A stretch of 64,000 nt of DNA from WJKG01 sp964627305 (GTDB lineage Bacteria > Zixibacteria > MSB-5A5 > GN15 > FEB-12): NCBI GenBank assembly GCA_964627305.1, contig CAZVHP010000012.1, positions 1-64,000 of the forward strand, in the 5' to 3' direction. The first letter of the stretch is position 1, and each line of letters begins with the position of its first letter. Of this stretch, positions 38,172 to 46,234 are shown piece after piece. The notes under the pieces were generated by a model, which had not been told where the DNA came from, did not search any database, and saw only the letters and a program-made list of their open reading frames with translations. Both the position numbers and the translations under genes were made by a program.

Positions 38172-39611
38172 TTAGTCCCAGTCGGGCTTGACGTTGACGA
38201 ACATGGTCCGGTTGTTTCGCCATACGAAGAATATAACCTCTGAGGGCTGCTGTTGCACCATAGTTTCTATAGCAGCCCGGGCCTCCTCCAGATTGGACAC
38301 GCCGGTTGAGCCGATTCGTTGTATGACGTCGCCGAAGCGAAGACCGCCGATGCTACCCAGGCCGCCCTGCTTGATCTCCGAAACGATCACTCCGGACAGG
38401 CTCTCCGGGTCCTTATTGAAGCGCATATAATCAGCGAAGACCAGGTCACGTATCTTGAAATCGAGGCTTTCGACTTTGTATTCCGGGGCCTCCGTCGCAG
38501 CCAGTGGTGCTTTGCCGAGGGTAGCCAGCAACCGTCGTGTTTCGAACTCATTTCCGACATTGCGAAGGATGGTGAACTCGACCGGGACGTCTGACCCCAT
38601 CTCGGAGATCTGCCGCTGGAATACTGACAGGTTCTCCTCGCGATCCACGCGCACGGGTTGACCATTGACGGCGATGATGACATCGCCCACTTTCAGGCCG
38701 GCCTCTTCGGCCGGCGAATTGCGGACCACCTCGTTGATGATAATCCCACCGGGAACGGTCAGCCCCCAGAATTCCGCGATATCGGGTGTCAACGCCTGCA
38801 GGGTGATGCCCAACCAGCCCCGGTCAGCCTCGCCCATTCGAGGCGGATCGGCAATCATCTTTGCCAATCGCTCGGCGGATATCATTCCCAGGAGAGGCAT
38901 TCCAAAGGCACCGAAGCCATCACCCATGCCGTCGATACTGCCGCCGGAGTCGAACAGCCCGCTTAGCAAGCCGACGGGCTTGAGATTCTCATCGAAGAGT
39001 ACTGCCGCCAACTGCAGGGAGTTGAAACCCGTGGTCAGCACGAAAGGTTCGGGTCGCGTCAGAAGCGCCGATACCATGCCGACATCGGCCGCCAGTGGTG
39101 GCTCGACATGCTCCGGTAGTAACACATAGAGTGCCAGCCAGTTACCGACCGTCAGTTTGGCGCCGCTGTCAAATGAGATCGCTTTCAGCCGGTCATCACC
39201 CAGATCGGTGATTCTGACAAATCCCAGACGAGTGTAGCGATCGACTCCGACGTACTCGCCGGTGTAGGTGGTGCCGTCGAGGGTTGTTACCTCGATTCGG
39301 GTGGGGGTGGTCTTCATGCTGAAGCCGGAGAACATGGCGGCGGCATTCTCGCTTTCGAAGGCGGAGCCATTGAAGATGACCAGACCGTCCTCTGACACCA
39401 CTGTTCCCAGGTATCGCTCCTGTTGCTCGGTGGAGTGGATGCCGAAGGACACCTCGAACTTAATGTCGAGAATAACCGAGACATCGCGCACCTTCTGATC
39501 AAGCCTGGTGAAGTCGAACTTCTGAGCGTGGCTCAGGTTTGTCGAAGTCAGCACTATGGCCAGCGCAACCATGTAGAAACTGACAGTGCGAAGCGCCCTA
39601 CTCATGGTCAT
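38172..39611 (-). CDS. Degenerate HtrA-like protein with two PDZ domains
   Basis: A signal peptide (about 29 residues) is followed by a domain with the HtrA barrel pattern, but without the catalytic residues. The histidine region reads VIFNGSAF, and the serine region reads TGFNSLQLAAVLFDENLKPVG, not GNSGGP. Two PDZ domains follow (about residues 265-365 and 385-475). It probably binds misfolded envelope proteins or modulates the active protease. Its first 14 bases overlap the end of the active HtrA gene upstream, so the two are translated together. Its paralogous origin from that gene is an inference from order and fold. Confidence 0.8.
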   Translation of the reverse strand: MTMSRALRTVSFYMVALAIVLTSTNLSHAQKFDFTRLDQKVRDVSVILDIKFEVSFGIHSTEQQERYLGTVVSEDGLVIFNGSAFESENAAAMFSGFSMKTTPTRIEVTTLDGTTYTGEYVGVDRYTRLGFVRITDLGDDRLKAISFDSGAKLTVGNWLALYVLLPEHVEPPLAADVGMVSALLTRPEPFVLTTGFNSLQLAAVLFDENLKPVGLLSGLFDSGGSIDGMGDGFGAFGMPLLGMISAERLAKMIADPPRMGEADRGWLGITLQALTPDIAEFWGLTVPGGIIINEVVRNSPAEEAGLKVGDVIIAVNGQPVRVDREENLSVFQRQISEMGSDVPVEFTILRNVGNEFETRRLLATLGKAPLAATEAPEYKVESLDFKIRDLVFADYMRFNKDPESLSGVIVSEIKQGGLGSIGGLRFGDVIQRIGSTGVSNLEEARAAIETMVQQQPSEVIFFVWRNNRTMFVNVKPDWD

Positions 39612-40974
39612 CTCCTGATTCCTGATCGATCTTCAGCAGCACATATCGCGTCGCCCCGCCACGGCTGATGGTCAGCAACACGCGGTCGGTGACCTCGGTT
39701 GCTCGTGATTCGTACAGCGTTCGGAAGTGGTCCAGATCCCGGATATCATCGTCGTTGATTGTCTTGATGACATCGGCACGGGCCATTCCTCCCTCATCGG
39801 CCGGGCCGGCTCGTCTGACCCCCACGACAAACACGCCGGTGGAGTCTCGCAGTTGGTTATCGACCTGCATCTGGCGCGTAATCGCCTTGACAGTGAACCC
39901 CCAGTCACGCGCCTCGAAGTCCTCTCCGAGGAGTTCGCCGAGTTCGCGGGTGGTAAGCCTGAATTCGTAGCTTTGATCATCACGCAGCACCTTCAGTTGT
40001 ACCTCACTACCCGGTGGGAGTTCGGCGATACGCCGGTAGAACCCCGGGAGTTCCTCGACGAAGCGTGCAGAAACCGGCTCACCGTTCATCTCCAGCACGA
40101 TATCGCCACCGCGGAGGAATGCCTGCTCTGCGGGTGATCCCGGGTCGATGGAGGCAATGAGGACACCGGTGTTCGGCGCCGTGCCGAAATGGTCCTCAAG
40201 CTCCTGCATGGCCTGACAATGAAGCCCGAGGTAGCTGCGGGTGACCTCGCCGTCGGAGAGAATCCGCCCGGTCACCTCCTTGACCACATTGACCGGAATG
40301 GCGAAGCCAAGGTTGTTGGCGAAGAAGGTAGCACGTGAATTGATCCCGACCACGTCACCGTTCATATCGACCAGCGGGCCACCGGAATTGCCTGGGTTGA
40401 TGGCAGCATCGGTCTGGATCCACAGGTTGTAGCGTCCTGTTGGCTCGCCGGTTGGCAGCCGCACATCGGCGGAGAAGTAGCGATCCGGAGTGGAGATAAC
40501 GCCCGCCGAGACCGTCCGCGACAGCGACAGCGGCGACCCCATAGCCAGCACATACTGACCGGCCCGCAGTGCATCGGAGTCACCGAAGCTTGCCACGTGT
40601 ATCTCGCCCGAGTACCGGGAGAGGTCGAGCTTGATAACAGCCAGATCGGTCATCGGATCGCCGCCGATGTACTCGGCCGGGACCTGTTCCTTGTCGCTGA
40701 GGGTGCAGATGATACGGACGGCCTTGCCTGCCACATGATAGTTGGTGACGACGTAGCCGTCGGGATGAAAGATGACGCCGGATCCGACTACGGCCTGCTT
40801 CTCCAGCTCGCCGGTGAAGTAGTTCTTAATGACTGGCTGGATATGCACCAGTGCCGGCATAACGCGGTCACGGGCCTGGTAGATGGTCTGTTGATCAACC
40901 GGCTGAGCCAGGCTCAGAGGCCCTGAGGCCCAGACAACCAGCAGGGTCAACGTTGCCAGAAGCGATCGGCGCAT
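39598..40974 (-). CDS. HtrA-like periplasmic serine protease
   Basis: The second HtrA protease of the window has 458 residues and a signal peptide ending near residue 23. Its triad is His80 (NYHVAG), Asp110 (MTDLAV) and Ser197 (GNSGGP). One PDZ domain (about 250-350) and a second, shorter PDZ-like segment (about 360-450) follow. It is part of a minus-strand run headed by an ECF sigma factor, so it is probably induced by envelope stress, unlike the DegP gene at 27-28.7 kb that has a consensus housekeeping promoter. A 152-base leader with two hairpins precedes it. Confidence 0.9.
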   Translation of the reverse strand: MRRSLLATLTLLVVWASGPLSLAQPVDQQTIYQARDRVMPALVHIQPVIKNYFTGELEKQAVVGSGVIFHPDGYVVTNYHVAGKAVRIICTLSDKEQVPAEYIGGDPMTDLAVIKLDLSRYSGEIHVASFGDSDALRAGQYVLAMGSPLSLSRTVSAGVISTPDRYFSADVRLPTGEPTGRYNLWIQTDAAINPGNSGGPLVDMNGDVVGINSRATFFANNLGFAIPVNVVKEVTGRILSDGEVTRSYLGLHCQAMQELEDHFGTAPNTGVLIASIDPGSPAEQAFLRGGDIVLEMNGEPVSARFVEELPGFYRRIAELPPGSEVQLKVLRDDQSYEFRLTTRELGELLGEDFEARDWGFTVKAITRQMQVDNQLRDSTGVFVVGVRRAGPADEGGMARADVIKTINDDDIRDLDHFRTLYESRATEVTDRVLLTISRGGATRYVLLKIDQESGDDHE

Positions 40975-41025
40975 GTGTCCTCCTTATTTGCGCATCATCC
41001 GACGCCCCTTATAACACAGGGGGTG

Positions 41026-41095
41026 GCAGGAAGTTCGCTTCCTGCACGGGGGCAGACAGAAGCGGGATTACCCGTATACCTAATGGGGAATCCCG
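41026..41095 (-). promoter_or_regulatory. Two hairpins in the leader of the HtrA gene
   Basis: On the plus strand GCAGGAAG (41026-41033), TTCG loop and CTTCCTGC (41038-41045) form a perfect stem. A second stem joins CGGGATT (41063-41069) to AATCCCG (41089-41095). They lie between the LiaF-like gene and the HtrA start. They may attenuate or stabilise the operon message; no strong T run is present. Confidence 0.45.
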
Positions 41096-41126
41096 TTCTG
41101 ACACAAACTAAAAAAGGCAGGATTGC

Positions 41127-41984
41127 TTACCGGACCTTGATATCGATTGCTCCCATGCCCACATCGATGTCAAGCACGAGCCGGTCTTCTGCGGATTCAT
41201 AGTTGGCTGTCTCCCAGACGCCGTCATGCACTTCTCGGAAGTGTTTCTTGTCGAAGGCCATCTTGGAGAACCAGCCGGAGCCGTCGGTTCTGAGTTGTAC
41301 GGCCAGGTCTTCGGGGATAACAATGCTGGCGGCTCCCATGCTCACATCGATAGCCACAGTGCTTTGTCCACGGAAGTCACCGAAGAAGTCCAGATGAAAC
41401 GCGCCTACACCGCCGGAGAAGTTCAGACGGTCGACGCGGGCGTTGCCCAGGTTCGTCACTTCCAGGGAGGAGGCTCCGGCATCGACACTGATCTCTTTCA
41501 GGCGTATCTGGTTGGGTGCCGAGAAATCGATCTGACACGAGGCTGCCCCGACATTGAGCATCAGCCTGCCGATGGCCAGTCCGCCGAGGTCCATGCTGAT
41601 GTCGGCGGCGCCCAGGTCCAGATCGAGATACTGGGGATACCGGCTGGATAGTGCGATGTCCCAGCGGTTTTTGTCGGTGTCGACATGCCGACGATGGCGT
41701 TTCGATTCGAGGTTGAGATAGCCTCGCTCATTTCGCACGCGGTAGTGGGTATCATAGGTGTTCACCTCGGGATCATGGCGGATCTCGATCTCGGCGACAC
41801 TGGCGATATCCGCCGGGCGAAAACGCAGCTCACCGGCCGAGAAGTCCACATTGACCATGACCTCTTTGGCCCCCTCCGGGGCGAAAGTCAGAGTTTCGGT
41901 TTGGAGTTTCGCACCCATCGCGGGCAGGGCAACAGCGATAACCAGCACACTGAGACCGGCGATCGATGCAACACGGCGTTTCAC
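41127..41984 (-). CDS. Secreted LiaF/DUF2154-like beta-helix protein
   Basis: The 285-residue protein has a signal peptide (about 24 residues) and then a solenoid-like beta domain. It has recurring DLGAADISMDLGG / NVGAASCQIDFS / DAGASSLEVTNLG / DVSMGAASIVIP / DVGMGAIDIKV units, as in the C-terminal domain of LiaF and Toast-rack type proteins. These proteins usually act in envelope stress sensing. It lies in the ECF sigma-headed run, 21 bases after the bactofilin-like gene. The precise role is unknown. Confidence 0.75.
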   Translation of the reverse strand: MKRRVASIAGLSVLVIAVALPAMGAKLQTETLTFAPEGAKEVMVNVDFSAGELRFRPADIASVAEIEIRHDPEVNTYDTHYRVRNERGYLNLESKRHRRHVDTDKNRWDIALSSRYPQYLDLDLGAADISMDLGGLAIGRLMLNVGAASCQIDFSAPNQIRLKEISVDAGASSLEVTNLGNARVDRLNFSGGVGAFHLDFFGDFRGQSTVAIDVSMGAASIVIPEDLAVQLRTDGSGWFSKMAFDKKHFREVHDGVWETANYESAEDRLVLDIDVGMGAIDIKVR

Positions 41985-42005
41985 GGTACACTCTCCTGTT
42001 ACGTG

Positions 42006-43325
42006 TTAGAGGTTGTTGGGGCGAGGTGGTGGTGGTCCCGGTGGTTTTGGTGGTGGTGTCACCGGCGGTGACTCGGGAATGGGTGGCGGGGCGGGGGTTG
42101 GCGTTCGGCCGTGGTCATCCTCTCCGGCCTGACGGTCGTGGAAGCTGACATAAGGACGATAGCCGAACCGGGTCAACACGGTCGCGCCGAGGCCGGAGGA
42201 GCCAACATACACAGCTAACAGGATATTCAATACAAGAAGGATGACGCCGGGTATCTGCCACGCGTCCGAGGATGATCCGAGGAACAGGGCGGTGACAATC
42301 CACGGCAGCATATACATCAGTGTCCCGATAAGAGACTGAATGACAGGTCCCTTTTCGCCGCCGCAGAACCGACGGCAGAGCCTGCCACCGAGGCGATTTC
42401 CGACAACGGCCAGCCCCATCAGTTCGCCGAGGAGATACGCCAGGGGTACCAGGGGGAGGACCAGCAGGCCCACAATCGTGATGGCCACGACAGCCAGAAC
42501 GAGCGGAATGAACAGGTGGAACCCGAAGCCGACAATGAACGAACGTCCGGGGTAGCGTCGCATACACTCCTCGACGCGGGACATAGGGCCGGGGGTCAGC
42601 GAAGCGATGAGAAACACGACAAACAGGAAGCCTGCGGTGAGTGAAATGGCGACAATCACTCCATCGGCAGAGAAGCCGGCGGTGAGGTCACGTACATCGA
42701 TCTGGGCCCCTTCTTTGATCTTGCCGAGGACTACGCCGCCCTCCTTGACCAGAATCCGGGGCGCTTGCACGTTGCCGTCGACCTGACCGGTCTCGGTCAC
42801 GAGGACGCGCGAGGTCAGCGACTGCACATTTCCCTTCACCCATCCCTTAACTGTTACCCGGCCATACGCAATGATGTCACCATCGACATACTCATCGTAT
42901 CCGACAACAACCCAGCGTTCGAACGGGCGGACCGTGCGTGGTTCTGTGGCGCGCTGCTCGACCGGTAAGGAGGCGTCGCGGCTCTCACCGGCGTACTCCC
43001 TGATGGCCCCGGATTCTTCCTGACGGAAGTCGATCGGGACGAAGACCGCCTCGGTGAAGTCGTAGCGCCACTGCTGACCAGTGGTGTCGACACCGATCAC
43101 TCCTTCGGCAGTGAGCTGGATGGCGGCAAAAAGTGGTGAAAGATCGGACCAGTCATCGCGGTCCGGTTGGATCTGGTCCGTTGCTGAGCTGTCGGCGATG
43201 GAATCCGCTTCGTCATCTTGTGCAACAGCGAATCCGGCGATCGTTAGGAATACCAGTAACGGTACCATGATGGCTGGCAGAGCACGATAGGCAACGGTGC
43301 GGGAGAGTCTCACCCTACATCCCAT
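42006..43325 (-). CDS. Bactofilin-like polymer-forming domain fused to membrane helices
   Basis: A signal segment is followed by a short beta-solenoid domain of bactofilin type (about residues 140-220: YVDGDIIAYGRVTVKGWVKGNVQS, TGQVDGNVQAP, GGVVLGKIKEG). Then come four or five transmembrane helices (about 225-385) and a proline-rich tail (PPPIPESPPVTPPPKPP). Similar fusions exist in FCB bacteria. It may scaffold the envelope under stress. Its neighbours are the DUF4097 and LiaF-like genes in one minus-strand run. The start chosen is the first ATG with a signal sequence. Confidence 0.75.
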   Translation of the reverse strand: MGCRVRLSRTVAYRALPAIMVPLLVFLTIAGFAVAQDDEADSIADSSATDQIQPDRDDWSDLSPLFAAIQLTAEGVIGVDTTGQQWRYDFTEAVFVPIDFRQEESGAIREYAGESRDASLPVEQRATEPRTVRPFERWVVVGYDEYVDGDIIAYGRVTVKGWVKGNVQSLTSRVLVTETGQVDGNVQAPRILVKEGGVVLGKIKEGAQIDVRDLTAGFSADGVIVAISLTAGFLFVVFLIASLTPGPMSRVEECMRRYPGRSFIVGFGFHLFIPLVLAVVAITIVGLLVLPLVPLAYLLGELMGLAVVGNRLGGRLCRRFCGGEKGPVIQSLIGTLMYMLPWIVTALFLGSSSDAWQIPGVILLVLNILLAVYVGSSGLGATVLTRFGYRPYVSFHDRQAGEDDHGRTPTPAPPPIPESPPVTPPPKPPGPPPPRPNNL

Positions 43326-43346
43326 GTAGTTTGTCGTTAGCCGCTC

Positions 43347-44258
43347 TTAGTATTCGGCCACAGTCACCCTGCCGGTGGAGGTCGTGATATGAATCGAAGG
43401 ACCTCCGATACCGAACTCGCCGACCAGTCGGCGCTTCGAAGCTGCCTTGACGGTCACAGGGAGGTCCATTTCAATATCTCCGGCTTCGGTCTGGATGTTC
43501 AGCGTGCCCGAAGACGCTTCCGGGATACTAAACGTAACCTTTCCACTACTGGTTTCGACAAAGTAGTCCCGTGGGCTGTCCAATTCCGTTTGAACAGTTA
43601 TGTTACCTGAACCGGTGGCAATGTCAAGAGCTCCGAGAAGCTGTCTGACATTGACCCGCGCTGTCTGGGTTCGCACCCGGATATCTCCCTCGATCCACTG
43701 AAGGTCGACCTCACCGGCCGGCTGCACCACCGTTACCGGCCCGAAGAGGAATTCGCCTGTGGTTGTGCCTGATTCGGCATGGACTGTCACCTCACCCTCG
43801 ACGCCTGAGACGGCCACATCGCCGTACATGATGGTGACATTGACGGAGGACAGTGTAGGGAGGGATATCTCGTAGTCGACTCCCCCATAGGCATCATCGC
43901 CGGCGCCAAACAGCTTCTGCCAGAATGACGGTGAGCGGTCGCGAATCTTCTGGTAGTTTGTGCTGATTTCAAGTCCGCGAGCCGTCTGCTCGGTGCGAAT
44001 TTCAACATGATCAGCCACTCGTTGTGCTTCCTCCGGGTTGGGGGCATGAACCCGCTTGACCGCCGTTATTACCGCTCGTGTGTCCTGCGTGCCGGTAATC
44101 ACGACTCTCCCCTTGGTCAGGGCAAGCTTGAAGTTGAGCGGTTCGGGGACTTCAACAATCTTCTGGTAATGGAAGGTGTACTCGCGGGCGGCCGGCACCT
44201 GGCTATACAGCAGCGCCAGCATGACCAGCACACCCGCCAACGCGGGGAGTCTTCTCAT
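43347..44258 (-). CDS. DUF4097-type secreted beta-repeat protein
   Basis: A signal peptide (about 24 residues) precedes a right-handed beta-repeat domain. Its units are of the kind VTIMYGDVAVSGVEGEVTVHAESGTTTGEF, VDLQWIEGDIRVRTQTARV and DIATGSGNITVQT, the pattern of DUF4097 and related adhesin-like proteins. It is 303 residues long. It is encoded 30 bases after the ECF sigma gene and could act as a stress sensor or anti-sigma surrogate, since no zinc-finger anti-sigma gene is next to the sigma factor. That role is speculative. Confidence 0.75.
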   Translation of the reverse strand: MRRLPALAGVLVMLALLYSQVPAAREYTFHYQKIVEVPEPLNFKLALTKGRVVITGTQDTRAVITAVKRVHAPNPEEAQRVADHVEIRTEQTARGLEISTNYQKIRDRSPSFWQKLFGAGDDAYGGVDYEISLPTLSSVNVTIMYGDVAVSGVEGEVTVHAESGTTTGEFLFGPVTVVQPAGEVDLQWIEGDIRVRTQTARVNVRQLLGALDIATGSGNITVQTELDSPRDYFVETSSGKVTFSIPEASSGTLNIQTEAGDIEMDLPVTVKAASKRRLVGEFGIGGPSIHITTSTGRVTVAEY

Positions 44259-44288
44259 GTGTGCCTCGCTAACTGATTGTCCGGGCCA

Positions 44289-44870
44289 TCAGACGGCGCG
44301 GAGCTTCTTTTTCAGAAGCTCGCGGGCACGGAAAATGCGCGCCTTGACCGTGCCCACCGGTATATTCAGTAAGTCGGCTATTTCTTCGTACGATTTATCG
44401 TCCTTGTGGCGATAGATGATAACTTCCCGATACTTGGGCGGCAGAGCAGAAATGGCATCTTCAATGCTCACCCGTTGCTGCTTGCGGATGAGGTCGTGCT
44501 CGGGGTGATAGGAGTAATCAGCCACTTCGATTTCCACTGTACCGTCGCCGGTTTCGAGGGGCCGATCCAGAGAGAGGGCCTTGATCCGCCTCTTTCTGAG
44601 GTGATCAATGGAGCAGTTGGCAGCGATCTTGTACAGCCATGTGGAGAATTTGAATTCCGAGCGGTAGGAGGCCAGCGAAGAGAAGGCCTTCATGAAGGTT
44701 TCCTGCACGAGGTCCATGGCTTCTTCGCGGTCTCGAACGATCTTGAAGACGATACTGAAGACGGCGTTGCGGTGCCGCTCGGTCAGTTCGGTATAGGCTC
44801 GCTGATCGCCGCCGAGGGCAAGCCCGATAATTTCAAGGTCGTCAGCTTTGGATCGTTCGTTCACCAGCAT
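44289..44870 (-). CDS. ECF-family RNA polymerase sigma factor
   Basis: The 193-residue protein contains region 2 (DREEAMDLVQETFMKAFSSLASY, FSTWLYKIAANCSIDHLRKR) and region 4 (ISALPPKYREVIIYRHKDDKSYEEIADLLNIPVGTVKARIFRARELLKKKL), the normal ECF layout. ECF factors usually drive envelope stress genes. It heads a run with the DUF4097, bactofilin-like, LiaF-like, HtrA and PDZ genes, all on the minus strand, which fits an extracytoplasmic stress regulon. No classic zinc anti-sigma gene is adjacent. Confidence 0.93.
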   Translation of the reverse strand: MLVNERSKADDLEIIGLALGGDQRAYTELTERHRNAVFSIVFKIVRDREEAMDLVQETFMKAFSSLASYRSEFKFSTWLYKIAANCSIDHLRKRRIKALSLDRPLETGDGTVEIEVADYSYHPEHDLIRKQQRVSIEDAISALPPKYREVIIYRHKDDKSYEEIADLLNIPVGTVKARIFRARELLKKKLRAV

Positions 44871-44980
44871 ACCCGGTTGTCTGGTTCAAATCGGAAGCAA
44901 TCTTTCAATGTAGACAAGCGGCCCTCTGCCGACAAGGCGTTGCCCGGTCTGACAATGGGTGGATTCGGACACGATGTCGC

Positions 44981-45715
44981 TCATTTCCCGGAAGCCTTCT
45001 TAGCTGTCTTGACCATGTGCATGAAGGGCTCAATCATAACACGGGCGGTCTCATCCGGTCCCGTGAGCTTGAAGAAGACATTCCCTTCCGGTGCCTCGAA
45101 GACGACTCCCACGAGGCGGTAGCGGTCCTTGAACGCCATCTCTCCGGACATTGCTCCGCCTGTCTGCTGCTTGTAGGTGCCGAACATGCTCAGCACGTGC
45201 GCGGTCATGCCATCGACCTGCAGATTATAGCGGATCGCTGCGGAGTGCGGGTCGCGTCCGTCGTCGTAGTGCATCTGCCTGATCCAGCGTTCCATATTGT
45301 CCTCAACGGAACCGCCCTGATCGGGGCCGAAATAGAACACCGCCAGCATCGCCGAATCCCGTTCAGGTTCGATCGGCGGATATAAGAACGTTGCCGCGCG
45401 CTGTCCGGAGGCCGGACCCTGCACATATTGTATTGGCGGCACAAACTGCATTCCGGCGACGGTTACCGGCTCGCGACCGTAATCCCAGACAATGTCAGTG
45501 GGCTGGTATTGCACTTCCTGACGGATAGTCCCGGCAACGACCGGCAGGAATATCGAGTCCTCCGCGCCAGTCATCTTCAGCTGTATCTTCGAGTCCTGCT
45601 GATCCTGCGAGATGTCCGTGGTCGATGTTTCCTCTTTCTCGGATGAACATGCTGCTGCGAGCAGCAGGGCAGTCGCTACTGCCAGAACAGTCAGAGTCAC
45701 AAGTCGCTTAATCAT
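44981..45715 (-). CDS. Hypothetical lipoprotein
   Basis: The 244-residue protein starts with a signal peptide and lipobox (LLAAACSS), then a short acidic linker. The mature part is a globular domain of unknown family. It contains GMQFVPPIQYVQGPASGQRAATFLYPPIEPERDSAMLAVFYF and ends in a helix near FMHMVKTAKKASGK. I do not recognise it. ATG 45715 is chosen because the signal peptide begins there. It is encoded upstream of the ECF sigma gene, with 110 bases between, and may be an independent unit. Confidence 0.65.
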   Translation of the reverse strand: MIKRLVTLTVLAVATALLLAAACSSEKEETSTTDISQDQQDSKIQLKMTGAEDSIFLPVVAGTIRQEVQYQPTDIVWDYGREPVTVAGMQFVPPIQYVQGPASGQRAATFLYPPIEPERDSAMLAVFYFGPDQGGSVEDNMERWIRQMHYDDGRDPHSAAIRYNLQVDGMTAHVLSMFGTYKQQTGGAMSGEMAFKDRYRLVGVVFEAPEGNVFFKLTGPDETARVMIEPFMHMVKTAKKASGK

Positions 45716-45831
45716 TGACACAGTACCTTCACTGTCTGGTAACATCCCGTTTGCACTACTGGTCGTCGCACCGGCGCCGACATCAGGCCCCAAGGTACCC
45801 AAACAGCCCCGGCAGTGCAAGCGCCTTCAGG

Positions 45832-46128
45832 TTAAATCTCCCGGGACAACTCGACGATGCGGGCGTATGGGATAGCGGGCCAGCTTTCGGCATGAAAGGC
45901 TCCGTTGGCCCGACTGATCATTGACACCTTGGCCGCTGATTCCTCGTCCGGAGCCTCGTAAATGTCCATGAAGTCGTACTGGCCCAGTAGTCCGTAGTGG
46001 GCAATGAACTTCACCTCCGGGCACTTTTCGCGGACATGTTCCAGCCACGCTCGCCCTACCGAGTCCCTTTCGCGCATCTTGGCGGCAACTTCGGGGTCAA
46101 GCTTGGTCATCAGAATAAACGTCTTCAT
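45832..46128 (-). CDS. GYD-domain protein
   Basis: The 98-residue protein has the alpha/beta dimeric barrel pattern of the GYD family: FILMTKLDPE at the N-terminus and YGLLGQYDFMDIYEAPDEESAAKVS in the middle. GYD proteins are small, often oligomeric, and lack a settled function. ATG 46128 has a CGGAGG site seven bases upstream; the open frame extends further but without any ribosome site. The final glutamate- and arginine-rich end VELSREI is typical for the family. Confidence 0.85.
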   Translation of the reverse strand: MKTFILMTKLDPEVAAKMRERDSVGRAWLEHVREKCPEVKFIAHYGLLGQYDFMDIYEAPDEESAAKVSMISRANGAFHAESWPAIPYARIVELSREI

Positions 46129-46234
46129 CGCAAACCTCCGCTTAGTTTGAACCGAATCGCACACATCAATTACTGACCCTCTGCCAGTCACTATTGCACA
46201 AGCAAGATAAGGTGCCGCGCTCGTTGATGAAAGT

